Under the pieces are notes generated by a model. It made no database searches. It was not told where the DNA came from and worked only from the letters and a program-made list of their open reading frames with translations. The position numbers and the translations under genes were made by a program. 64,000 nt of DNA from Ustilaginoidea virens (lineage: Eukaryota > Ascomycota > Sordariomycetes > Hypocreales > Clavicipitaceae): the NCBI RefSeq assembly GCF_000687475.1, contig NC_057316.1:5952001-6016000 (forward strand), in the 5' to 3' direction. Positions 45,298 through 54,954 of the stretch are shown piece by piece. How positions within the stretch are numbered: position 1 is the first letter of the stretch; every line of letters starts with the position of its first letter.

Positions 45298-46046
45298 AAT
45301 CTGGACGCTGAGCTGCAGCTGGCTCGTGCGCTGTTCTCCGCGTCATACAGGTTGGTGGGTAATGGGTCGTAGGCCACGGCCCTGGTGTTGAATCCGCCCC
45401 TGCATGCGCTTGTCTTGGCGTGGTATTTCAGGCAGCGGTTTCAGCAATATAAAGCAACAGTAGTTTCTTTCTACAGTATCAACTAGTTTACCAATGATAT
45501 GCTTACCCCTTGATTATCAGGACCTTCTTCCTGCCCTGAACAGGCATGTTTTCTCGATACACAGAAGACAATGTTGCCAGACAGTACTGAGAGCGACTGC
45601 TTAACCATGTCACGCAATCAAACACGCGTAATCAAATGGCAGCGAAGACACCAGAACCGTAGCCTACGATATGTACTGCCGACATAGGTACTCGTCAGGC
45701 TGACGACGGGACACGAGCAGCGTCTTGCGTGGCCGTCGAGTCGGATACCCAGCTGGCAACTGCTTCTTCCTCTCTTTCTTTCCTCCTTCCTTTTTTTTCC
45801 CTACTTTCAAACAGCAAGAGGCCTGGCAAAGTGGCGAGGCCGGGCTTCTAGGTATCATACAGATCCTCAAAACATGCTGTCCGGAAACCCTGATTTTTGC
45901 CCCGGTTTCGCATCCTTCCCCCAGGCAACATGTTCCGCACTTTTGTTACTTCAACCGACTTACTTTTTCCCTTCTTTTAGTTTAATTTCTTTTTTTTTTT
46001 TTTTTCATTTTTACGTTTTGTTTCATCTACCAACTGTACGGCATTC
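45298..46046. other. Convergent 3' intergenic space between the Spt10-like gene and CCT7
   Basis: These 749 bp lie between two converging stop codons. The plus strand has a long pyrimidine tract (45,768-45,805) and a T-run (45,990-46,006) close to the CCT7 stop. In the mRNA sense of CCT7 these are A/G-rich 3' flank. No gene is supported. Confidence 0.55.
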
Positions 46047-48061
46047 TCATCGACGGGGCATGCCACGGCCGCGCCCGCGGACTGCTCGCTGGGCGGCACC
46101 CGGAGGAAGCTGGCCAGGAGCTTGGGGCTTCGCACTCTCCTCGTTCCGGATCGTCTCATCCACGCTCAATATCAGGCAGCTTGCCTCGGTGGCCGCTTGT
46201 AAAGCATTCACCTTGATCAGAGCGGGTTCCCACACGAATCTCTCCATCATGTCCGCGACACCTTCGTTCTTGAAGTCGACTCCGGCCCAGGTGCTTCCCT
46301 TGCGGTGCTCCACGCGGAGCTTGTTAAGAATGTCGGTCGCGTCGAATCCGGCATTGTCGCAAAGTTGCCGGGGGATGATTTCGAGGGCCTTGGCAAAGGA
46401 CTTGATGATGGCCTGCTGCTTGTGGGGGATGTTCTTGTCGGCGAACCGGTGCAGGTGGGCCGAGATCTCCATTTCGACGGCGCCGCCACCCCCGACAATC
46501 ATGTGGTTCTTGATGGCTCGCTTAACAATCATGATGGCATCGTGTAGTGATCGCTCGACTTCGGCGATGAACTGCTCGGCGCCACCTCGTAGAACTAACG
46601 TGCACGTCTTGGCCTCGGGGCATTCTTCGAAAAAGTTGAATCTTTCTCCGCCAATCTGACGCTCTTCAAATGTGCCACACGTCCCCAGATGCTGGGGCAG
46701 GATGTCGGAGCAGGTAGACTGAACGGTGGCGCCAGTGGCCTGAACCACGCGCTCCATGTCCTCGGACGCGACGCGGCCAGCGCAGAAGATGTCTCGGTCG
46801 GCGAAATATTGCGTGGCCAGATCACCAATGGGCAATTTGCTCAAAACAACCTTGGCGCCTGTCTTGTGGATGGCCTCCAGCTTCTTGTAGATGATCTGCC
46901 ACTCAGCGTCGACAATGGCCTGATACTCCGACACTTGTTCGACGCGAACCTCGGCATTGTCCTTCTCGGCCTTGAGTTCCAGCTCGACGTTGAGGCAGAC
47001 TATCTTGGGCTTCTTGAAGGATTTGGGCTGTTGTTCAAAACCGGCGTAGGAAAAGGTTTTCTTGAAGGCGACCCCATTGACGAACCGTGAATCGGTCAAG
47101 GATCCACCAGGAATCTTCTTGATACCAATCAACTTTTCATTCAGGTCGTCCTGGTCGAGGGACAAAACGGCATCGACAACCACTACGAGAAGAGTTAGGA
47201 TATCTGTTTCTTTTCACTTGTGTGACGTAACCGGCAGTATTCAGCTGGTCTTCGACGTACTCTCGGTGAAGAATTCAGTGTTTCGCTTGATCAGCTTGCT
47301 GGTCATGGCAGTAGCCGCCAGTTTCTTCAGTGTATCGCGTTGGTTGCCTTCGTTGGTGCTAATCGCGATTTCCTTGACCTTGTTGACGGCTATCTGCGAT
47401 GCTCTTCGCAGACCCTTGATGATGATTTGGGGGCTGATGCCCTGCTCGACATGATCCTTGACTTCCTTCAGGATCTCACCGGCTAGAACGACGACGGAAG
47501 TAGTACCGTCACCGACTTCAGCATCTTGCGATCGAGCGATATCCACCAAGATTCGGGCAGCGGGGTGAACGATGTCGAGGAGCTGTGAAGAGAAAGACGG
47601 GAAAAACAAAGTAAGCATATCTGGCTTTGGGCCCAGCAATCCAATTCTAAGGGACAGAAAGAGCACAACGCGCGGTCAAGAGAATTCGAACCTTCATAAC
47701 CGTCGCACCGTCATTTGTAATAGTTTGCTTGCCATTCTCGTCAACCATTAACAAGTCTCCGCCATATGGGCCCAAAGTTGATTTGACGGTGGCTTGGACG
47801 GCGAGACAGGCATTGATGTTGGAGATGATCTGGCCCTTGCCCTGGGAGGTGTCAGTACCTAGAAAGCGAGTGCAGAAGGTTAGCCAACTAAAGAAAGAAA
47901 GATGAGAGAGAATGAAGGGACGCAAAGGGTGTTGCTCATGGCGTTTTTTTTTTTTTTTTTTTTTGCGCTGCAACACAACACAGCTAGGATTGAGTCAGTG
48001 GGGTAGCTCCCTTACCTTCTTTCAGGACGATTATGGTTGGTGTCTGGCCTCCGAACGACAT
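46047..48061 (-). CDS. CCT7: T-complex protein 1 subunit eta (TRiC/CCT chaperonin)
   Basis: This is the eta subunit of the cytosolic chaperonin TRiC/CCT, partner of CCT6 in the same ring. Exons are 48061-48016, 47858-47692, 47582-47261 and 47182-46047. Donors are GTAAGG, GTTCGA (unusual at position +3) and GTACGT. The product is 556 aa, the normal length. Landmarks are [78 protein letters not shown] (ATPase) and the eta-type [20 protein letters not shown]. Further on are [50 protein letters not shown] and [19 protein letters not shown]. The tail [10 protein letters not shown] is typical of eta. The start codon is in good context (ACCATGT). The 309 bp upstream separate it from the repeat block. 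Confidence 0.96.
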
Positions 48062-48371
48062 GGTGGAGGCGGTTGCAGGCGGCCGATCACCCAGGAGGTC
48101 GATGATGAGATGTAGACAAGTAAAACGTCTCGCGGAGCGCAAGGGAGAGGGTTGAGAGGTTGAGAATCGTGAAGGCCGGGAGATGTTGATAGTATTACGG
48201 GAGGATGTCCGAGCCGTTCAAGCTCCCCACGCCAGAAAATTGTTGCCGCCATTCCAAAGCAGGTGGGCAGTGGGGTGAGAGCCCGCGGGCCAATCACAGC
48301 TGACGCCTGCCAGGAGATAAAACTACGGATGATTTTTATGGAGCGTTGCTATCAAGGGTTACTATATTATA
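48062..48371. other. CCT7 promoter region and island edge
   Basis: This holds host-like sequence upstream of CCT7, then the edge of the repeat block. The TA at 48370-48371 is the target dinucleotide of the mariner remnant. No gene is seen. Confidence 0.6.
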
Positions 48372-49014
48372 CAGTGGGGTTCCAATAATGCACGAACAAA
48401 ATCGCGTAGCGCGTAATCTTCGCGCCTCAACCAATTTTACCCTTTACATTACAACGCCTATAATATACCACAATAATGTCTGGAAATCGTATATTTAGTA
48501 CGGAAATATCCAGAAATCGTCAAAGGAATTATAAATTCTTGCCAATACAAAAAGCTGCTATTGTGGCCGAATTATTGCAAGGTAAAACCTACCGCGCGGT
48601 AGCTGCTGTATTTAATACATCGCCGTCAACTACATATAAGATATTTAAACGCTAGAAAGAAGACGCAACCTTAGAAAATAAGCCTCATTCCGGCCGGCTA
48701 CCGAAGCTTATAGAGGCCGAAAAACGCTATATTATTCTTCTTATCAAAAAGAACCGTAGTATTATATATAGTGCCTTAGTTAGCGCTATAGGTAGCCGAA
48801 TAAGCCGCTTAACTATCCGATAGTGCCTTCGAGGCTCCTAGTAACGCAAATGGAAGGCTATAAAAAGAATACTACTATCAAAAAAAATAGCTGTAAATAG
48901 GCTTTCTTTTGCATATTATTAGCTGCTAAAAGTCGAAGAATTAATAGAGGTAAATATAATTAAAAATAGCCCCTTCTAATAGCTATTTACTAATATAGTA
49001 CCCTTATTGCAATT
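48372..49014 (+). mobile_element. Tc1/mariner DNA transposon, 3'-truncated
   Basis: The left end begins CAGTGGGGTTCCAATAATGC right after a TA, as expected for Tc1/mariner, followed by a transposase start at 48476. The right part is missing: sequence passes directly into a reversed Copia B LTR fragment at 49015. No right terminal repeat is seen in the window. Confidence 0.75.
48476..48990 (+). pseudogene. Tc1/mariner transposase N-terminal part, nonsense-mutated
   Basis: From ATG 48476 one frame shows the paired helix-turn-helix DNA-binding region: AAIVAELLQGKTYRAVAAVF, then TSPSTTYKIFKR-stop-KEDATLENK, the PHSGRLPK hinge, and SALVSAIGSRISRLTIR. TAG stands where Trp is expected (FKRWKE, YYWLLK). 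The catalytic DDE part is absent because of truncation. Cannot be active. Confidence 0.75.
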
Positions 49015-49237
49015 CTTAAGGTCACTATAAAGCAAAGCCTTACTAGCTAGCTAAATGGCACGAGACTGTCTGCGACCTGTGACTTAATCTTAGTATAAAT
49101 ACTAGATTCTTCACTAAGTCCTAAGACTATACAAGTGCTATAAAGCAGGGCAAGTGTAAAGGCAAGGCAAATATAAGATAACCAGAATAACGCAGGGAAG
49201 GTGGAAGTTAAGAGGCATATAATGCATTAATAGGTTC
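49015..49237 (-). repeat. Reversed 3'-terminal fragment of a Copia B LTR (first)
   Basis: It begins TATTGCAATTC and matches the reverse complement of the last 233 bp or so of the LTR 53479-54213. It stops at the position equal to about 53981 of that LTR, where the second fragment starts at once. Confidence 0.8.
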
Positions 49238-49415
49238 TATTGCAATTCTCAAGGTCACTATAAAAGCAGAGCCTTACTGGCTAGCTAGATGGCACAAGAC
49301 TGTCTGCGACCTGTGAACTAATCTTAGTATAAATACTAGATTTTTCACCAAGTCCTAAGACTATACAAGTGCTATAAAGTAAGGCAAGTGTAAAGGCAAG
49401 GCAAATATAAGATAA
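49238..49415 (-). repeat. Reversed 3'-terminal fragment of a Copia B LTR (second)
   Basis: This is a tandem repeat of the preceding fragment, starting at the same LTR end (TATTGCAATTC). It is cut after GATAA by the Gypsy LTR at 49416. The missing remainder may lie beyond the inserted elements. Confidence 0.8.
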
Positions 49416-49670
49416 TGTGACGGACTAGCCCTAAAGCGACTGCGAATAGGCGTCAATCAGATATATTAATAAAACTAAGGAGGAAGGGAGAAGAGCCCGA
49501 ATCGGGTCCCTTCCGCAGTCTATATACATCCGTATATAACGCGGGCTAGAGCCCTAACGTTGCCCTTATAGGCCCGCGCGTCTACCTTATATCATCCATT
49601 CGAGACTAAGCACAGGCATAGCCCGAGCTTTAGTCAATCTATAATATAGGCATAGCCCGAGTCCGTAATA
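49416..49670 (-). repeat. 3' LTR of Gypsy G1
   Basis: This 255-bp LTR runs from TGTGACGGACT to AGTCCGTAATA (near-inverted ends). It aligns with 51195-51448 and 18531-18774. Confidence 0.85.
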
Positions 49671-49764
49671 TACCCCCCTTCGCCAGGAAAAATTTTATCC
49701 GTTTTATATCGGGGTTGCTATAAGGTTCGACCGGGTCTATTATATATCCGAATATCCCCCTATT

Positions 49765-49917
49765 TAACCTTAAATGCCTCCCGCGCCGCAGTATCCTTAA
49801 AGTTTTTTAGCAGTTCCTAGGTCGGCAAATTATACCCCTTCTATTTTACCAGTATATTATATTTGCCACTATAATCCCGAGCGTTTTTAGCAGCTAATAT
49901 CTCTTCGATCTCGAATT
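49765..49917 (-). pseudogene. Chromodomain at the C-terminus of Gypsy G1 integrase
   Basis: The minus-strand translation reads EFEIEEILAAKNAR, then KYNILVK-stop-KGYNLPT-stop-E and LLKNFKDTAAREAF. This is the chromodomain pattern (Y/F-VEKIL, YLVKWKGY, TWEP...NF) with both core Trp codons changed to TAG. In chromoviruses this domain directs integration to marked chromatin. Confidence 0.75.
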
Positions 49918-51194
49918 CTTTATATAGGGTATTAGAGTCCTTTAGTAGGACTAATAGGGGACTAGGCCTAATATCTATAAGCATTTAGCTTAATAGCGGG
50001 TCGGAAGCAGCACGTTCTATAAGATTAATATAAAAAACTAGGTGGATATTATTAGGAATATTGAGTCAGATATTAAGCGGGGATGGGACGGCTATAATAG
50101 TATATTTAGTAAATACCTAATCGAGCTTCTTATAAGGCTAGTTAGTCTTAATATTCTATAGGCTTAGCTAGACTTAGTCCCTAACTTAATAGCATTCTAT
50201 TAGGTATTAAGAGCGGTTTGTTATATCCTACTGCCGCTATTAGGTAAAGGCGATAGCGGCCTAAGCGAGTTCGCCCCTCTCCTATATTATAGCTAAAAAG
50301 TATGCTATTTGCCCTTTAGGGGTCGTTAAACTCGGCGTAATATTAGAGGGAAGTATTATTATAGGAGAGTTAAAGCTATTTAGGAGACGGTTAGGACTAT
50401 ATCTGGTAACTAAGGAAGTGCGGTTATTTAGAGTATATTAATAAGTTGTAAGATATTAAGGCTAATTATATTAGTCGAATGCTACCTTAATGCGTAAAAT
50501 AGCCTAGACCTCCTAGTTTATACGCTCTATACTATTATTGGTCTATAGGTAGTATACAGTCGAGAGGAGTTATTTAGTCCTAATAGCCTTATATATTGTG
50601 GTCTAAAATTAGCCTATTTAATCTGAGCCTCTATTGCTAATAATCTAGGCGGGGAATCTATAGTGCTGCTACTAGTAGTTAAGAAACTATTCCGTATAAT
50701 CCTCTGCTTGCATTAAGTATATTGCTTTAAGCTAAACGTATTTAGATAGGCGGTTAATAATAACTATTAGGTAATATGGGTCGGAGGTATCTTAGGCTAG
50801 GAGGTTAATTATAAAGTTAATAGAGATTTAAAACTAAAAATAATTTAGGATCGGTAAAGGCTAGAGTAGGCCCTATCGTAATTAGCGGCTTTTATATACC
50901 CTATAGTATTAGCAATTCTGAATAAACTAAGCCACTTTAGATAATATACTATTAAAGTAGTAGTCCTGTTATAAGAGTTAGAAGGTTATATTCTTCCCTA
51001 GGTGCCTTATAGTAGGGGAGTTATAGTATTATTAGATTATTATAATTATTAGCGGCTTAAATAAAAAGAGCTAAACCCAGCCTTAGTAAAATAGCGCTCT
51101 ATAGGTATTTAGGGTATAATCTGCGATCTACTCTTTAGTCTTTACCTCTATAGGGAATTATCGTTCTCTATTTGCTATAGCCTTCTATTAGGCC

Positions 51195-51448
51195 TGTGAC
51201 GGACTAGCCCTAGGGCGACTGCGAATAGGCGTCAATCGGATATATTGATAAAACTAAGGAGGAAGGGAGAAAAGCCCGAATCGAGTCCCTTCCGCAATCT
51301 ATATATATCCATATATAGCGCGGGCTAGAGCCCTAATATTGCCCTATAGGCCCGCACATCTACCTAATATCATCCGTTCCGGACTAAGCATAAGCATAGC
51401 CCGAGCCTTAGTTAATCTATAATACGGGTATAGCCCGAGTCCGTAATA
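51195..51448 (-). repeat. 3' LTR of Gypsy G2
   Basis: This 254-bp LTR runs from TGTGACGGACTAGCCC to GTCCGTAATA and is followed by the minus-strand purine tract. It is closely similar to the LTR of G1. Confidence 0.85.
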
Positions 51449-53478
51449 TACCCCCCTTTTCTAGGAAAAATTTCATCTATTCTATATTGGGGTTGCTATA
51501 GGGTTTGACTGGGTCTATTATATATCCGAATATCCCCCTATTTAGCCTTAAATGCCTCCCGCGCTATAGTATCCTCGAAGTTCTTTAGCGGTTCTTAAGT
51601 CGGCGAATCGTACCCCTTCTATTTTACTAGCATATTATATTTGCCGCTACGGCCTTAAGCATTTTTAGCAGCTAGTATCTCCTTAACCTCAAATTCTTTA
51701 TATGGGGTATTAGAGTCCTCTAATAGGACTAGTAGGGGATTGGGTCTAGTATCTATAAGTATTTGGCTCGGTAGCGGGTCGAAAGCGGTATATTCTATAA
51801 GATTAATGTGAAAAACCGGGTGGATACCGTTAGGAATATTAAGTCAGATATTAAGTAGGGACGGAACGGCTATAATAGTATACTTAGCAGATACCCAATC
51901 GAGCTTCTTATAAGGCTGGTTAGTCTTAATATTCTATAGGCTTAGCTAGATTTAGTCCCCGATTTAATAGCGTTCCGCTAGATATTAGGAGCGGTTCGTC
52001 GCATCTTACTACTACTATTAAATAAAAGCAATAGCGGCTTAAGCGAGTTCACCCCCCTCCCGCATTATGGCTAGGAAGTACACTATATGCCCTTTAGGGG
52101 TCGTTAAACTCGGCATAATATTAAGGGAAGGTGCTATAATAGGAGAATCGAAGCTATTTAAGAGACAGTTCGGATTATATCTAGTAATTAAGGAAGTGCG
52201 GTTATTTAGAGCATATTAATAAGTTGCGAGATATTAAGGCTAATTATATTAGTCGAATGCTATCTTAATATATAAGATAGCCTAGACCTCTTAGTTTATA
52301 TGCTCTATACTACTATTAGTCTATAGGTGGTATATAGTCGAGAGGAGTTAGTCGGTCCCAATAGCCTTATATATTATAATCTAGAATTAGCCTATCTAGT
52401 CTAAACCTCTATCGCTAATAATCTAGGCAGGGAACCTATAGTATCGCTATTAGTAATCGAGAAACCATTCTATATAATTTTCTGCTCGCATTAAGTGTAT
52501 TATCTTAAGCTAAATATACTTAGATAGGCAGTCGGTAATAACTATTAGGTAATGCGGGTCGGAGGCATTACGGGCTAGGAGGTTAGTTATAAAATTAATA
52601 GAGATTTAAGACTAAAACCAATCTAAGATTAATAAGGGCTAGAGTAGGCCCTATCGTAATTAACGACTCTTATATGCCCTACGGCATTAGTAATTCCAAA
52701 TAAACTAAGCCACCTCAAACGATATACTATTGAAGTAGTAGTCTTATTATAAGAGTTAGAAAGTTATATTCTTCCCTAGGTACCCTATAGTAGGGGAGTT
52801 ATAGTATCGTTAGATTACTGTAATTATTAATAGCTTAAACGAAGGGAGCTAAATCTAGCCCTAGTAGAGCAGCACTCTATAAGCGTTTAAAGTATAATCT
52901 ATAATCTACTTTCTAGTTTTTACCTCTATAAGGAATTATTATTCTCTATTCGCTACAGCCTTTTATTAGGCCCAATATAGTTTATCTTCAGCTACAGCCT
53001 AATCCTAAAGCGCTTATAGGTATATATTAGTAAAGACCTAAGAGCCGCTAAATAAGGAGATACTAGTCGATAAAGCCGCTAGTAGTATATCCCCTATTAT
53101 ATTTAGGTCTATAGTCGGTCGGTCTTCTATTAGGTCCGGCTAGACCTCTATTAGGTCTGCCTCTATAGCGGAGATAAATAGTAGTTAAAGGACTTTGCTA
53201 AATCTTAAGGCTGCGCTATCTGCCTCTTACTCCTATTGCAAGAGGGTATTAAGGCGTTAGGCTTATAAGTTAGGCCGGTATTGAAGATAAAAGTTAAAAA
53301 GGGCTAAAGTTTTAGCCTATCGCGCCTAGTATTCCGATATCTCCTTTAGTCAAGCAAAGTATTTAAGGTTCTTATAGTCTATAAAAATTATAAATAGAGC
53401 GGTAATAGAATAAAATTCCGCTAATTATACCTTAAGATATAAGATAATAATAAGCAGCTCTTTATTGTAGATAGTATA
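51195..53478 (-). mobile_element. Ty3/Gypsy chromovirus G2, 3' part, interrupted by the Copia B array
   Basis: This is a second minus-strand copy. Its 3' LTR (51195-51448) abuts G1 internal sequence ending ATTAGGCC; G2 itself continues through the same point without a break (about 52,970). This supports insertion of G2 into G1. A chromodomain remnant lies at about 51,545-51,700 (KYNMLVK-stop-KGYDSPT). The RNase H motif region IDYKNLKY lies near 53,360-53,380. At 53479 a Copia B LTR interrupts it. Its 5' part is outside the window. Confidence 0.78.
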
Positions 53479-54213
53479 TGTTAAAATCCTATAGTAGCCT
53501 ATTAGGCTGCTGGCCTAATGCTCTGCTGGCTTACTGACCTTCTGTCCCTTATACCGCCTCTTTGACTTATAGTAGTCTTACCTTAGGCCTTTGCCTTTTA
53601 CCTTAGGATTTTCAGTGGATTATTTACTGTATATCAAGTAAGGTAGGCCTTATTAAAAAAGGTGTGGCATTGCTAAATTAGCGTGGTGGGCCTACTAGTG
53701 TGGTGGCGGCCTACTAGTGTGGTGGCTAGTCCACTAGTGTGGTGGGTAGTCACTAGCGTGGTGGTTAGTCACTAGCGTGGTGGCTAATTACTAGTGCGGT
53801 GGTTAGGGTGGTTGGAAAGGCTGGATATAGTGGGGCTGCTGACGTATTATATACGTGGCATAGCGAGCATTACGGGGAGCTTTCTTACTGGCTACCTGGA
53901 TGCCTGGGCCCACCCCTCCTTCGTGTATATATAGGATAGCTTTCCCCCTTCTTTCTAGATAGTAAAAGGGTAGCATAATCGAGTCTGTTAATGCACTATA
54001 TGCCTCTTAACTTCTTACCTTCCCTGCGTTTTCTGGTTATCTTATATTTGCCTTGCCTTTACACTTGCCCTGCTTTATAGCACTTGTATAGTCTTAGGAC
54101 TTGGTGAAAAATCTAGTATTATACTAAGATTAGTTCACAGGTCGCAGATAGTCTTGTGCCATCTAGCTAGCTAGTAAGGCTCTGCTTTTATAGTGACCTT
54201 GAGAATTGTAATA
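53479..54213 (+). repeat. Copia B LTR (first)
   Basis: This 735-bp LTR runs from TGTTAAAATCC to TTGTAATA. It contains a minisatellite at about 53,682-53,820 made of units like CTAGTGTGGTGG, about seven imperfect copies. Confidence 0.9.
53682..53820 (+). repeat. Minisatellite within the Copia B LTR
   Basis: About seven imperfect units of 17-20 bp share the core CTAG(T/C)G(T/C)GGTGG. The same array occurs in the second LTR at about 59,457-59,595. Confidence 0.75.
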
Positions 54214-54225
54214 GGTTATGAGCCC
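54214..54225 (+). other. Primer-binding site of Copia B1
   Basis: GGTTATGAGCCC follows the LTR end and equals the reverse complement of the initiator tRNA-Met anticodon arm. The B2 copy at 59989-60000 reads GGTTATAAGCCT, two transitions away. Confidence 0.78.
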
Positions 54226-54954
54226 GGGTTTTTACTTCTTTGTTTTTACCCTACCTCTTTTGTGTTCACCCCTTGGTCTCTTTTGCTTATTAGTACTACT
54301 AATATAGCTATCCTTTAGTACCCTCGGCTTACTCTTATCACCCTTGGCTTACCCTTTGTTACCTACGGTATTACCCTGCGGCAATCAATGGCGTACCTAA
54401 CGGCAACTTACGGTGTAACCTTACGGCATATTTAGCGTAACCTTATGTTATTTTCGGAGTAACCTACGGCACCTACGGATTTTATAGTGTAATATTCTTT
54501 ACACTATACTACTGTATAACACCTTTTCCCCTAGTGTACGACTCTTACTGCACTATACGGCACTTATTATACTCTCCCACTTATAGCACCTCTTAGTACG
54601 GTACTTACGGCACCTTTATATTACGGCACCTACGGCACTCACGGCACTTATGGCACCTTATATTACGGCACCTTATATTACGGCACCTATAAGCACCTTG
54701 AATACCAACGCTATAATACGGATTTGCATAACGTTTATAGCATCTATGCTTCTTATATTGAGACCTGCCGCTATATTCTGCGGTTACCTTTTATAGTAGG
54801 CTATTAGCCACTATATTTACTAGCTGTCTAGCTAGTTACTCGGCTATTTTACCAGTTATTCGACTATTTTGCTAGCTATTCAGCTAGTTATTCCTCTGTT
54901 TTTACAACTATCGGCACCATTTTTCAACGGATTTTTAAACCCTTTTTGCCCACT
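54226..54954 (+). other. Leader of Copia B1 with ACGGCAC repeats
   Basis: This is about 730 bp of non-coding leader between primer site and start codon. It is full of short repeats of the type (T)ACGGCACC, densest at about 54,590-54,690. The same leader lies at 60,001-60,729 in B2. Confidence 0.65.

Larger units (their letters stand above)
49416..51194 (-). mobile_element. Ty3/Gypsy chromovirus G1, 3' part
   Basis: This minus-strand Gypsy copy comprises a 3' LTR (49416-49670), the adjacent purine tract on the minus strand (AAGGGGGGTA, 49671-49680), a chromodomain-coding end, and integrase sequence up to 51194. There another copy, G2, interrupts it. The internal 1,524 bp aligns with 51,449-52,980 of G2. 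All frames are broken by transitions. Confidence 0.8.

Noticed and set aside
53682..53820. A CRISPR-like or satellite array
   Set aside because: The units are imperfect, have no unique spacers and lie entirely inside an LTR present twice in the window; this is an LTR minisatellite in a eukaryote.
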